A stretch of 6,668 nt of DNA from Bacillota bacterium (GCA_003501335.1 DNPQ01000162.1:1-6668); one strand, 5' to 3'; positions 1-6,668 are shown, counted from the stretch's first letter. A program made the numbers and translations. The notes: a model not told the origin generated them from the letters alone.

Positions 1-1680
1 GAAGAAGCGATTGCCTTTGTGGATTCATTGCCTTCATTGACAAAGGAAATGAGCCTTTCCGATTTTCGTAATTTCTGGGCCGGCTTATTGACGATGTGTG
101 AAATCAAACCCAAGTCTCCTTTGGAAGCCTTTGTAAAAGTGATGGTTCCTCAGGAAGTCCGGGGTCTTGCAGCGCAATTTGTTTTTATCACCGGCCTTGA
201 GCAAGGTTCTTTTCCCCGTTACTATATTAATGACTGGAAAATCCATTTGCGGGAACGGCTCGAATTAAAAAAGACAGGGGTTGAGCTTGAGACCGGGGAA
301 GAGTATCAAACCAAGGAGAAAATGGCTTTTTATTGGGCGCTGCAAACTGCCAGGAAAAAGTTGTACCTTGTCTGTCAAACGCAGGATAATGCCGGACAGC
401 CCCTGAATCCGTCATCATTTCTGGAGGACATTTGGCAATCCTGGCCTGATTTATTAAAGTATGCCCGATCCTATCCGATGGCGCTGGAACCTCCCCATAG
501 TTTGACGGAGTGTTACTCAGAGATGGAGCAGGGAAGTTATCTGGCTGCTCATCTGATGGCTGCCACCTCAGAGATTCCTGAACTGGAAAAATCGGACTGC
601 CTGGAGTTACTCCAAAAGCCTGTGTATCAACAGTTGGCACAGCAAATGTGGCAGGAAGTGAACTGGCGAACGGGTGAAAATTCATTATTTGGGAAGCCCG
701 AATCTCGTCAAAGGGTCGCCCAAATATTCGGTGATGAACATATTTTTGCAATTACTTCTTTAGAAGAATATCATTCCTGCCCTTACCGGTTTTTTCTGAA
801 ACAATTATTGAAGATCAAACCTTTCCTTCGTCCTCAGATGTTGCCGGATAATTTAGATTTGGGAAATCTGTATCATCAAGTATTGCAGGAATTCGCCGAA
901 GCCTATCGGGGTCAAAGCTTATCGCCGGAGCGTGATCCGGAATATCAAAAGATTTTGAGGGATTGTTTCCGCGATTTTTACCGGGAATGGCTGCAAAATG
1001 CCGCCAATGACCTTGTTAAACTGGTGCTTCGATTACAGGAAACCCAAATTTGGGGGACCTTACAACATTGGCTCCAAACCGAGCTGGATTGGGCTGAAAA
1101 GTCGAACGGCCGTTTTATGATCAATTTTTTGGAATTCGGTTTTGGTTTGATCCGTGGCGATTTTGATCCGGCTTCCCTGGATCGTCCTTATCAGTTGGAA
1201 GTTGAAGACGTTCTGGTTCAAATTTGGGGAAAGGTCGACCGGATTGATGCCGATTCAGATGGAAATTTTGTGGTCTATGATTACAAATCAGGACGGGGTC
1301 CCGCTACCAAAGACATCCTTCAAGCTGATTATTTCCAAATCCCCGTCTATTTACTGGCGCTGGAGGCTTTATATTTTGGGGAAGGCAAAGCGGTGGGTGG
1401 CAGTTATCTGGGATTGAAAGAACCATCCCGCAGCCGGGGTGGGGTATGGCATCAGAATCGCTTACGGATGGATATCAGTGGGAAATGTCTGCTGGATGAG
1501 AAAGAGTGGCAAGCTTGGTTAAGCACAGTAAAGAATTCACTGGCCGACTCTGTCCGGGCTATCCGCAACGGCGATTTTTTCCCGACGAGTGGGGATTGTC
1601 CGGTCTTTTGCGAGTTTCAAAGCTGTTGCCGTCGCGATGAAAGGAAGGTCGAAAGAACCGATGAAACATCCGCTGAATGA
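1..1680 (+). CDS. addB: ATP-dependent helicase/nuclease subunit B (AddB), C-terminal part, 5' end outside window
   Basis: AddB partners AddA in the enzyme that degrades double-strand DNA ends and prepares a 3' tail for RecA. The frame is open from base 1, so the 559 residues seen are the C-terminal half of a protein usually about 1,100 residues long. Numbering from the first codon, residues 61-73 (ITGLEQGSFPR region) and 117-123 (ARKKLYL), then NPSSF at 136-140, match the end of the inactive helicase-like domain of AddB/RecC proteins. The nuclease domain follows: H292 in LGNLYH, D413 in GKVDRID, D427 and K429 in YDYKSG, and Q446-X3-Y450. C260 (SCPYRFF) and C533, C537, C542, C543 would bind a [4Fe-4S] cluster. 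The C-terminal spacing is CX3CX5C, not the CX2CX5C typical of AddB. The stop is TGA. The end overlaps the start of addA, so the two are very likely co-transcribed. The nuclease assignment is certain; AddB specifically rests on the helicase-like remnant and the addA neighbour. Confidence 0.9.
   Translation, partial: EEAIAFVDSLPSLTKEMSLSDFRNFWAGLLTMCEIKPKSPLEAFVKVMVPQEVRGLAAQFVFITGLEQGSFPRYYINDWKIHLRERLELKKTGVELETGEEYQTKEKMAFYWALQTARKKLYLVCQTQDNAGQPLNPSSFLEDIWQSWPDLLKYARSYPMALEPPHSLTECYSEMEQGSYLAAHLMAATSEIPELEKSDCLELLQKPVYQQLAQQMWQEVNWRTGENSLFGKPESRQRVAQIFGDEHIFAITSLEEYHSCPYRFFLKQLLKIKPFLRPQMLPDNLDLGNLYHQVLQEFAEAYRGQSLSPERDPEYQKILRDCFRDFYREWLQNAANDLVKLVLRLQETQIWGTLQHWLQTELDWAEKSNGRFMINFLEFGFGLIRGDFDPASLDRPYQLEVEDVLVQIWGKVDRIDADSDGNFVVYDYKSGRGPATKDILQADYFQIPVYLLALEALYFGEGKAVGGSYLGLKEPSRSRGGVWHQNRLRMDISGKCLLDEKEWQAWLSTVKNSLADSVRAIRNGDFFPTSGDCPVFCEFQSCCRRDERKVERTDETSAE
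1641..1648 (+). promoter_or_regulatory. Ribosome binding site deciding the addA start
   Basis: The purine run AAGGAAGG lies inside the last codons of addB, 12 bases before ATG 1661. That gap is slightly long, but this is the only Shine-Dalgarno-like run near any candidate start. The in-frame ATG at 1637 and GTG at 1589 have no such run before them. The position inside addB suggests that addA translation depends on ribosomes finishing addB. Confidence 0.5.
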
Positions 1681-4600
1681 GCAACAAGCAAAAGCAGTTG
1701 CTGAATTTGATAATGATTTACTGGTCGCTGCGGGCGCTGGTACCGGCAAAACCAGTGTACTTACAAATAAATATTTGCGATTGCTGGAAGAGCACCGGGC
1801 AACTGTAGGGGAGATCGTAGCCATTACTTTTACCAAAAAAGCGGCTGCCGAAATGCGGAGCCGTATTCAGCAGGAAATCCTTAGTCATACACTGGAAAGT
1901 TCCGATACAGGGGAAAAAGATTTTTGGAATAATCAGTTACGGGCCCTGGAGAGTGCCCGGATAACTACTTTTCATAGTTTCTGTTTGGGTATGCTCCATG
2001 AACATCCGTTAGATATCGGCCTGGCTCCGGTGACGACCATCCTGGGCGACGGGGAAGAGACCATCTACTTAAATCAGGCCATTGAACAGTCGCTAGTAAA
2101 AAATTTTCATGACGAAACTTTAGATAGTCAGACCCTTACCAAGCTGGTGCTGGATTGCGGTTGGGATGCTTTTATCCGTAGTTTGGCCGATATTTATCGG
2201 CGGATTCGGGAAAGCGGCCATCATTTTGATCCTATCATTCAAGCAAGCATTCATGATTTAGAGGAGTCGGTCCGCCAAGTTCCCTGGGAGTTTCGTCATA
2301 TTGATGAAGAAATCCTTGAATTCTTAGATTTTTGCCAGACTATCAAGCTAACGGAAAAAGCAACCGAAATCATTGAGGCATTTCGGAGCGAATACCGAAG
2401 TCAGCGCGACCTGTTGAGCAATGATCCCTCGCCGGACATTATGATCAGCACGTTGCTCCGGTTTAAGAAAGGGCTTCCGAAAACGGTGCCCAATACCATT
2501 AAAGATCGGGTCATTGCCATTCATGAAATGATTGACGCCTATTGCCGTAAATGGGTTGATCAGGAAGCGTTGCTGCGGACAGCTGCCCTTGGCTCTTTAC
2601 TGAACCAAATCGATACCACCTACGGTAACTTGAAAAAGGAACTTGGCTTGATGGATTTTACCGACCAAATCAGACTGGTGCGGGATCTTCTACAGGCTGA
2701 GCCGGAGATTTTGGCAGAGACCCAGCGGGAAATCAAATATCTGCTCGTCGATGAATTTCAAGACACCAACAGCCTACAATCGGAGATAGTCAATTTACTG
2801 TTGGGAGTGGGCCATAACCAGGGCCGGTTGATGGTGGTTGGCGATATCAAGCAATCGATTTACCGGTTCCGGGGCGCCGAAGCGGATTTGATTGAGGATT
2901 TTGCCAAGCAGTTACTGGCTCGTCAAGGGAAAATCATTCCGCTAACCCAAAATTACCGTTCCAAGCCGGCGATTATTCACTTTGTAAATTCTTTTTTCAA
3001 GGAATTATTCCAGGGTGAGATCTTCGAATATCAGACTTTGGAAGCGTCCGGTCAGGAGCAGGACGGTTCTATTGAATTTTTACTTACCGGCAGTCAGGAC
3101 CGGGATGCCGAGGCCCGGATGGTGGCCGAGCGGATTGCCGAGTTGGTGCAGTTTGGCGACCAAAGCCTAAAATATAGTGATATTGTCATTCTCTTTCGCG
3201 CCAGTACCTCGATGCAACTTTATCAACAGGCTTTGCAAAAAAAGGCGATTCCTTATTACACGGCCAGCGGAGGGGGATTTTATCACCGGCCTGAGGTCCG
3301 GGATCAACTCAACTTATTGCGACTGGTCGAGCAAAGCTATCATGGGGTAGCGCTCCTCGGATTGTTAAACTCACCGTATGTCAGCTTATCGGCGGAAAGT
3401 TTATTGTGGCTCAGTGAAGGCCATGATCTGATAGAACGGTTTTACGGAGCGGAGGAATTCTCCGAGATCATTCCCGCTGCCGAAAGATTCCGCTTAGAAC
3501 AATTTCGCAGGTTGATTCGGTATTTGCAGCAAAACCGGGAGTATCTGACCATTGCGACCATCATCCGGACGGCTTTACAGAGCAGTAACTACCGGGAGGT
3601 GCTTTGGAGCATGCCTCATGCCGGACAACGTCTCGCCAATCTGGACAAGCTGCTCGAAAAAGCCGATGAGTTCACCAGTAAGGGTTTTAATGATTTGCGC
3701 CGTTTTTTGGAATTTATTGAGAAGCTTGAAGAGGCTGAAGTGGTGGAGGGTGAGGCCCAAACCCAGGCTGAGACCGGCAATGCCGTCCGTTTGATGACGA
3801 TTCACCGGGCCAAGGGACTGGAGTTTCCAGTGGTGATCTTGCCGGACCTGGACCGCCAGTTTATCCTGTCCGGCCAGGGGAAAATGGCCTTTCATAAGGC
3901 AGCCGGACTGGGTTTGAGTATCCGTTTGGGTGAAGGGGAAAGTTTCCCGTCCTCTCTTTGGGAGAAAATCCGGGCCTTGGACAGGAAGGAAGAACTGTCG
4001 GAATTAAAGCGGGTGTTATACGTAGCATTAACCCGGGCCAAACAACAATTGATCATGGCGGGCTCAGGATGCAATCGCAGTAAAGGCCAGACCCTTGAAA
4101 CCGCTTATAACTGGATGAAGTGGTTCGAATTATTGATACCGCTCGATACGACCCAGCCGATCTTGGATTATCAGGGGAGCCGGATTAAGATTACCCGGGA
4201 AGTGTCCTTTCTTCAAGCGCAACCCCCTAAAAGCAGTTTCTTGGCTGAAAATATCGGGGAGCTCTCTACAATATTGCCTGAAGAGGCCCGGCAAGAAACG
4301 GCCGTTACTTTGCTGGCGCCGGGAACAACTGGAAAAACGTTTAAAGTCACTGAATTATTGGTATTTAAGGATTGCCCCCGCCGTTATTTTTGGCAGTACC
4401 GCGCCGGTCTCCAGGTTAAAGGGCCGGGAAGCGGATTGGATGAAGCTGAAATCGCAAGTACTTCCAGTGATAATTTGGGAGCGAAAATAGGAAGCTTTTT
4501 ACATCAGGTTTTTCAAGCCGGAGCCATCGAGTGGCCGGAAAATTTATGGCAACAGACCTTTAAGGAACAGAATGAACCGGAGACTCAGCGTTTAAAAGCA

Positions 4601-5098
4601 GATTTAGTGCAGATGTGGCAAAATTTCCGTCATAGCCCATTTACCGGAGAACAGGGAAAGCATTGGGATGAAGTGCCTTTTATTCTTAAATTGGCGGAGC
4701 ATCAAAAGGTGGAAGGCCGTTTTGACCGGTTACTCCAGTCACCAGATCACCGCCTGACACTGGTTGATTACAAATCGCACCGGATTGCCGCTCATCAAGC
4801 CGCCGCTAAGGCCAGACCTTATTTTTGGCAGTTGCAGCTTTATGCATTGGCTATTCAGACTTTGTGGGGACGGTTACCCGAAGAGGCTTTGCTTTATTTT
4901 ATCTATCCCAATCAGACCGTGGCCGTTCCACTGGACGAAGCGGCGCTTGCCCAAACCAAACAAGAGGTGCAAAATATTATCCGGTTTATTACGGAACACC
5001 ATCAGTGGCAGGATTATGGCAAGGGAGAACGGTGCGAGTATTGTGATTATCGGGAGATTTGCGGGATGGAAACAGAGAATATAGGAAATAAAACTTAA
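1661..5098 (+). CDS. addA: ATP-dependent helicase/nuclease subunit A (AddA) with an AddB-like iron-sulfur nuclease domain
   Basis: This is the motor subunit of AddAB: a superfamily 1A (UvrD/Rep-type) 3'-5' DNA helicase fused to a PD-(D/E)XK nuclease, acting in the cytoplasm on double-strand breaks. From ATG 1661 it has 1,145 residues, slightly short for AddA (about 1,200). Helicase motifs in order: Q motif LNEQQ (5-9), Walker A GAGTGKT (25-31, K30), Ia AITFTKKAAAEM (54-65), TTFHSF (102-107), Walker B DEFQDT (364-369), III GDIKQSIYRFRGA (394-406), IV QNYRS (430-434), V TIHRAKGLEF (713-722) and VI LYVALTRAK (786-794). The nuclease domain has H948, D1022 in EGRFDR, D1036 and K1038 in VDYKS, and Q1057-X3-Y1061. 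C905 (DCPRRYF) and C1125-X2-C1128-X5-C1134 form a canonical AddB/Cas4-type [4Fe-4S] site, which Bacillus-type AddA lacks. The start was chosen for the upstream AAGGAAGG and because MKHPLNEQQ fits family N-termini; ATG 1637 is the alternative. It overlaps addB by 20 bases. Stop TAA. Confidence 0.95.
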   Translation: MKHPLNEQQAKAVAEFDNDLLVAAGAGTGKTSVLTNKYLRLLEEHRATVGEIVAITFTKKAAAEMRSRIQQEILSHTLESSDTGEKDFWNNQLRALESARITTFHSFCLGMLHEHPLDIGLAPVTTILGDGEETIYLNQAIEQSLVKNFHDETLDSQTLTKLVLDCGWDAFIRSLADIYRRIRESGHHFDPIIQASIHDLEESVRQVPWEFRHIDEEILEFLDFCQTIKLTEKATEIIEAFRSEYRSQRDLLSNDPSPDIMISTLLRFKKGLPKTVPNTIKDRVIAIHEMIDAYCRKWVDQEALLRTAALGSLLNQIDTTYGNLKKELGLMDFTDQIRLVRDLLQAEPEILAETQREIKYLLVDEFQDTNSLQSEIVNLLLGVGHNQGRLMVVGDIKQSIYRFRGAEADLIEDFAKQLLARQGKIIPLTQNYRSKPAIIHFVNSFFKELFQGEIFEYQTLEASGQEQDGSIEFLLTGSQDRDAEARMVAERIAELVQFGDQSLKYSDIVILFRASTSMQLYQQALQKKAIPYYTASGGGFYHRPEVRDQLNLLRLVEQSYHGVALLGLLNSPYVSLSAESLLWLSEGHDLIERFYGAEEFSEIIPAAERFRLEQFRRLIRYLQQNREYLTIATIIRTALQSSNYREVLWSMPHAGQRLANLDKLLEKADEFTSKGFNDLRRFLEFIEKLEEAEVVEGEAQTQAETGNAVRLMTIHRAKGLEFPVVILPDLDRQFILSGQGKMAFHKAAGLGLSIRLGEGESFPSSLWEKIRALDRKEELSELKRVLYVALTRAKQQLIMAGSGCNRSKGQTLETAYNWMKWFELLIPLDTTQPILDYQGSRIKITREVSFLQAQPPKSSFLAENIGELSTILPEEARQETAVTLLAPGTTGKTFKVTELLVFKDCPRRYFWQYRAGLQVKGPGSGLDEAEIASTSSDNLGAKIGSFLHQVFQAGAIEWPENLWQQTFKEQNEPETQRLKADLVQMWQNFRHSPFTGEQGKHWDEVPFILKLAEHQKVEGRFDRLLQSPDHRLTLVDYKSHRIAAHQAAAKARPYFWQLQLYALAIQTLWGRLPEEALLYFIYPNQTVAVPLDEAALAQTKQEVQNIIRFITEHHQWQDYGKGERCEYCDYREICGMETENIGNKT

Positions 5099-5136
5099 TC
5101 AAGCACGAATAATAAAAATTTAAAGATTGGTGTAAC
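5099..5136. other. Short convergent intergenic gap, no clear terminator
   Basis: Only 38 AT-rich bases separate the stop of addA (plus) from the stop of the HEPN gene (minus). An imperfect A/T inverted repeat (AATTTA at 5117-5122 with TAAATT at 5138-5143, and GGT/ACC around 5129-5137) spans the gap. It has a 6-base one-sided bulge and little GC pairing, so I do not call it a terminator. Transcripts from the two sides may overlap at their 3' ends. Confidence 0.4.
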
Positions 5137-5520
5137 CTAAATTATTTCATCAATAAAATGAAGGATCTTTTCAGTGATGGCAATACATTCCCGTGTATCT
5201 TCATCGGGAATTATTAACGGCTCGTCTGCAGGGTATCTTGTCTCAATATAATACTCATTAATAAAAGCGACATCCTTTAAGTAAATTTGAAAATGTTCAT
5301 TAAACTGTTCGCACATTTTACAAAGTTTAATCAATCCATGACCTTCACAAAGCAGCTTACTATTTTTTAATAAATAGCCTTTTAGGTATTTTTCAATGGC
5401 TTGCTGACAATGGAAACAAACCAAAGAATTGTCAATATTATGCTCAAACAAAACTTGGGCTGCATGGAAATCTTTTTTAGCCATTGCCAGCCAATCCAGA
5501 TGTCGCTGACTATCAACCAT
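5137..5520 (-). CDS. HEPN domain protein (COG2250-like), partner of the upstream MNT gene
   Basis: A 127-residue all-helical HEPN protein, the likely toxin or effector half of an MNT-HEPN pair. Family marks from ATG 5520: an N-terminal helix with WLAMAKKDFHAAQVLFE (10-26), CFHCQQAIEKYLKGYLL (35-51, the most diagnostic block), GHGLIKL (60-66, standing for the usual tHdL) and ETRYPAD (93-99, the family's aRYPd). The RX4-6H ribonuclease motif of many HEPN toxins is absent: no Arg has a His 5-7 residues after it. Unusually, there are six cysteines, including two CXXC pairs (C35/C38 and C67/C70). The start at 5520 overlaps the MNT stop by 8 bases (ATGGTTGA) and has a G6 run 9 bases upstream; a TTG at 5556 would extend it by 12 residues that do not look like the family. 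Stop TAG. The gene is AT-rich. Family is well supported; toxin activity is inferred from the pairing and not shown by residues. Confidence 0.85.
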   Translation of the reverse strand: MVDSQRHLDWLAMAKKDFHAAQVLFEHNIDNSLVCFHCQQAIEKYLKGYLLKNSKLLCEGHGLIKLCKMCEQFNEHFQIYLKDVAFINEYYIETRYPADEPLIIPDEDTRECIAITEKILHFIDEII

Positions 5521-5818
5521 ACAATAAAACCCCCCGGTTTTTAATAAGGTAAGCAAAGCTGCCGCTATCTTCAGAAAACCGAGCCCAATTTTTGGGGGAA
5601 TAAATCACAATATCCAGCGATGCTTCAGATCTGAGATTTAATTGTAAATCGATTTTAAATTGACGAGGATTTTGGACATTCTTAATGATGCAAAGGTCGA
5701 TATCACTGTTTCCGCGAGGTATTCCTTTCGCACAGCTACCAAATAAGAATATTTGTTCCGGCTCATATTGTTCAACAATTTGCTGCTTTAAGGACTGAAT
5801 CTGTTGATCATGGGTCAT
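5513..5818 (-). CDS. Minimal nucleotidyltransferase (MNT) domain protein, likely antitoxin or modifier of the HEPN protein
   Basis: A 101-residue stand-alone nucleotidyltransferase of the DNA polymerase beta superfamily (MNT, PF01909/PF18765 type). From ATG 5818 the signature FLFGSCAKGIPRGNSDIDL runs from 24 to 42, with G27-S28 of the nucleotide-binding turn and metal-binding D39 and D41. The third acidic residue is D69 in LDIVIY. All catalytic residues are therefore present, and an active enzyme is expected. In characterised HEPN-MNT pairs the MNT protein adds AMP units to a tyrosine of the HEPN toxin and silences it; the same role here is inference. The start at ATG 5818 is favoured over GTG 5827 because AGGTGA (5824-5829) sits 5 bases upstream of the ATG and the GTG lies within that site. 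It is translationally coupled to the HEPN gene by an 8-base overlap and is the first gene of the cassette. Stop TGA. Confidence 0.88.
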   Translation of the reverse strand: MTHDQQIQSLKQQIVEQYEPEQIFLFGSCAKGIPRGNSDIDLCIIKNVQNPRQFKIDLQLNLRSEASLDIVIYSPKNWARFSEDSGSFAYLIKNRGVLLYG

Positions 5819-5823
5819 CGCAG

Positions 5824-5829
5824 TCACCT
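5824..5829 (-). promoter_or_regulatory. Ribosome binding site of the MNT gene
   Basis: AGGTGA on the minus strand, 5 bases before ATG 5818. It decides the start: the in-frame GTG at 5827 overlaps this site and would have no site of its own at normal spacing. Confidence 0.7.
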
Positions 5830-5849
5830 ACCGATAATCCGTTTATTTA

Positions 5850-5878
5850 AGTATAGTAAAGATTATTCAATTTAGCAA
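5850..5878 (-). promoter_or_regulatory. Predicted sigma-70-type promoter of the MNT-HEPN cassette
   Basis: On the minus strand TTGCTA (-35, bases 5878-5873, 4 of 6 consensus) is followed after exactly 17 bases by TATACT (-10, bases 5855-5850, 5 of 6 consensus). The spacer and surroundings are very AT-rich. Transcription would begin near 5843 and give a leader of about 25 bases before ATG 5818. This would let the cassette be expressed independently of folE2 upstream. I saw no clear operator palindrome overlapping it. Confidence 0.55.
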
Positions 5879-5918
5879 TATCTGTATGTTTGTAGTTGAG
5901 CCTATGGGTTTATTCATC

Positions 5919-6668
5919 TTAAAATTTGTCTGATTGCTCCACATGCGAAGCGAAGGCGCTATGATTGTGAATGGACTCAAAGCTTTCCACTTCCACTTGA
6001 AACCATTCTATACGGGCTTCCGAACGCAGGGCGATCACCGAATCCCTTAAAATGTCTTCCACAAATTTAGGGTTTTGATACGCCGTTTCGGTGACATATT
6101 TTTCATCATCCCGTTTTAACACCGGGTAAACCGGGCAGCTTCCCTGGACCCGCAACATTTCCACCAGGTCCTCCAGCCAGAGGATCTTACCGGGATATTC
6201 AAACTTGACCAAACTGCGGATGACGGCCCTTTGATTATGGGCGCCATACTCCGAAATCTCCTTGCTGCAAGGGCAAAGGGACATCACCGGAATTTCGGCG
6301 CCTAAGCGGTAGTCAAATGAATTATCCGGTAACCGCAGATGGCCGGAAAACTCGCCCAGGTAATCCAGATAGCCGACCGTTCCGCTAATGGGCGCTGCCA
6401 GCGGCAAAAAATAACGGAATTTTAAATCAATCTCGGCGGCCGATGCATCCAGACTGGCGCAAAGCTCCGCCAGCAATTGACGGATTTCTTTGCCGGCAAT
6501 AGGTTTTTCGCTCCAGGCCGTCAAAAGCTCCATAAACCGGCTCATATGAGTCCCTTTAAATTGGTGGGCCAGGCTCACCGAGACGGTTACATTGCCTTGA
6601 ACATGCTGATAACCGCCATTTTTCATCCGGATTTCCAACGGCAGGTGCACATTTTTAACCCCGACGCG
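5919..6668 (-). CDS. folE2: GTP cyclohydrolase FolE2 (type IB), N-terminus outside window
   Basis: FolE2 converts GTP to 7,8-dihydroneopterin triphosphate plus formate, the first step of folate synthesis (and of some queuosine-type pathways). It is a tunnel-fold enzyme unrelated in sequence to FolE and less dependent on zinc. The frame is open to the last base: 249 residues are visible and probably only some 10-20 are missing. It begins RVGVKNVHLPLEI, matching the family's VGVKN-type N-terminal strand; the GTG at 6650 is internal, not the start. The signature SLCPCSKEISEYGAHNQRA is present, with the catalytic, metal-binding cysteine codon at 6275-6273 (visible residue 132) and a second Cys two residues on. 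The VTETAYQNPKFVEDILRD stretch and the C-terminal HNHSAFA also fit the family. The stop is TAA, with 100 bases to the next gene on the same strand. Its promoter, where Zur control would act if present, lies outside the window. Confidence 0.95.
   Translation of the reverse strand, partial: RVGVKNVHLPLEIRMKNGGYQHVQGNVTVSVSLAHQFKGTHMSRFMELLTAWSEKPIAGKEIRQLLAELCASLDASAAEIDLKFRYFLPLAAPISGTVGYLDYLGEFSGHLRLPDNSFDYRLGAEIPVMSLCPCSKEISEYGAHNQRAVIRSLVKFEYPGKILWLEDLVEMLRVQGSCPVYPVLKRDDEKYVTETAYQNPKFVEDILRDSVIALRSEARIEWFQVEVESFESIHNHSAFASHVEQSDKF

Noticed and set aside
227..751. A 174-codon open frame on the minus strand opposite addB
   Set aside because: It lies wholly within the strongly supported addB frame and its translation shows no domain or family motif; it is a shadow frame.
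1589..1660. GTG 1589 as the addA start, adding 24 residues
   Set aside because: The extra residues have no family similarity that I recognise, no ribosome binding site precedes the GTG, and the overlap with addB would be 92 bases.
3552..3895. Open frames on both strands inside addA (80 and 106 codons)
   Set aside because: They overlap helicase motif V coding sequence, have no start context, and their translations are of biased composition without motifs.
4764..5084. Two alternative plus-strand frames (106 and 73 codons) over the end of addA
   Set aside because: The true frame there carries the nuclease VDYKS and cysteine motifs; the alternatives show nothing recognisable.
5117..5143. Inverted repeat AATTTA/TAAATT with inner GGT/ACC as a bidirectional terminator
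   Set aside because: The stem is short and A/T-only at its base, has a 6-base one-sided bulge, and has no strong T-run after a GC stem on either strand.
5530..5535. Run of six G on the minus strand at the MNT/HEPN junction as a phase-variation tract
   Set aside because: Six bases is too short for convincing slippage; it encodes the normal C-terminal end of the MNT protein and more likely serves as a weak ribosome binding site for the HEPN gene.
6648..6650. GTG as the start codon of folE2
   Set aside because: The frame continues upstream to the window edge with RVGVKN, which matches the conserved FolE2 N-terminal region, so the GTG is an internal valine codon.

Overview
The window holds five protein genes and no RNA gene, insertion sequence, CRISPR array or long repeat that I can see. 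Two genes are cut by the window edges. The mid-range base composition of the main genes, Shine-Dalgarno-like start sites, an AddAB-type (not RecBCD) recombination nuclease and a FolE2-type GTP cyclohydrolase together fit a Bacillota (clostridia-like) bacterium. This placement is an inference, and I cannot name a genus.

Left block, plus strand (1-5098). The C-terminal half of addB is followed by a complete addA whose start lies inside the end of addB. Together they encode the two-subunit helicase-nuclease that resects double-strand DNA ends for RecA loading. Both proteins end in a PD-(D/E)XK nuclease domain, and in both that domain is bracketed by four cysteines of the iron-sulfur type (one before the domain, three after it). 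Known AddAB enzymes are described with this cluster in AddB only, so a second cluster site in AddA is the most notable point about this pair.

Middle block, minus strand (5137-5818). This is a two-gene cassette of a minimal nucleotidyltransferase (MNT) followed by a HEPN-domain protein, overlapping by 8 bases. It is clearly AT-richer than the genes on either side and has its own good sigma-70-type promoter in the 100-base gap upstream. It looks like a toxin-antitoxin or defence-type module inserted between two housekeeping loci. The HEPN protein lacks the usual RX4-6H ribonuclease motif and has two CXXC pairs. The cassette converges on addA with only 38 bases between stop codons and no convincing terminator.

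Right block, minus strand (5919-6668). This is folE2, nearly complete, missing only a short N-terminus beyond the window edge. It makes dihydroneopterin triphosphate from GTP for folate or related pathways and has no evident functional tie to the other genes.
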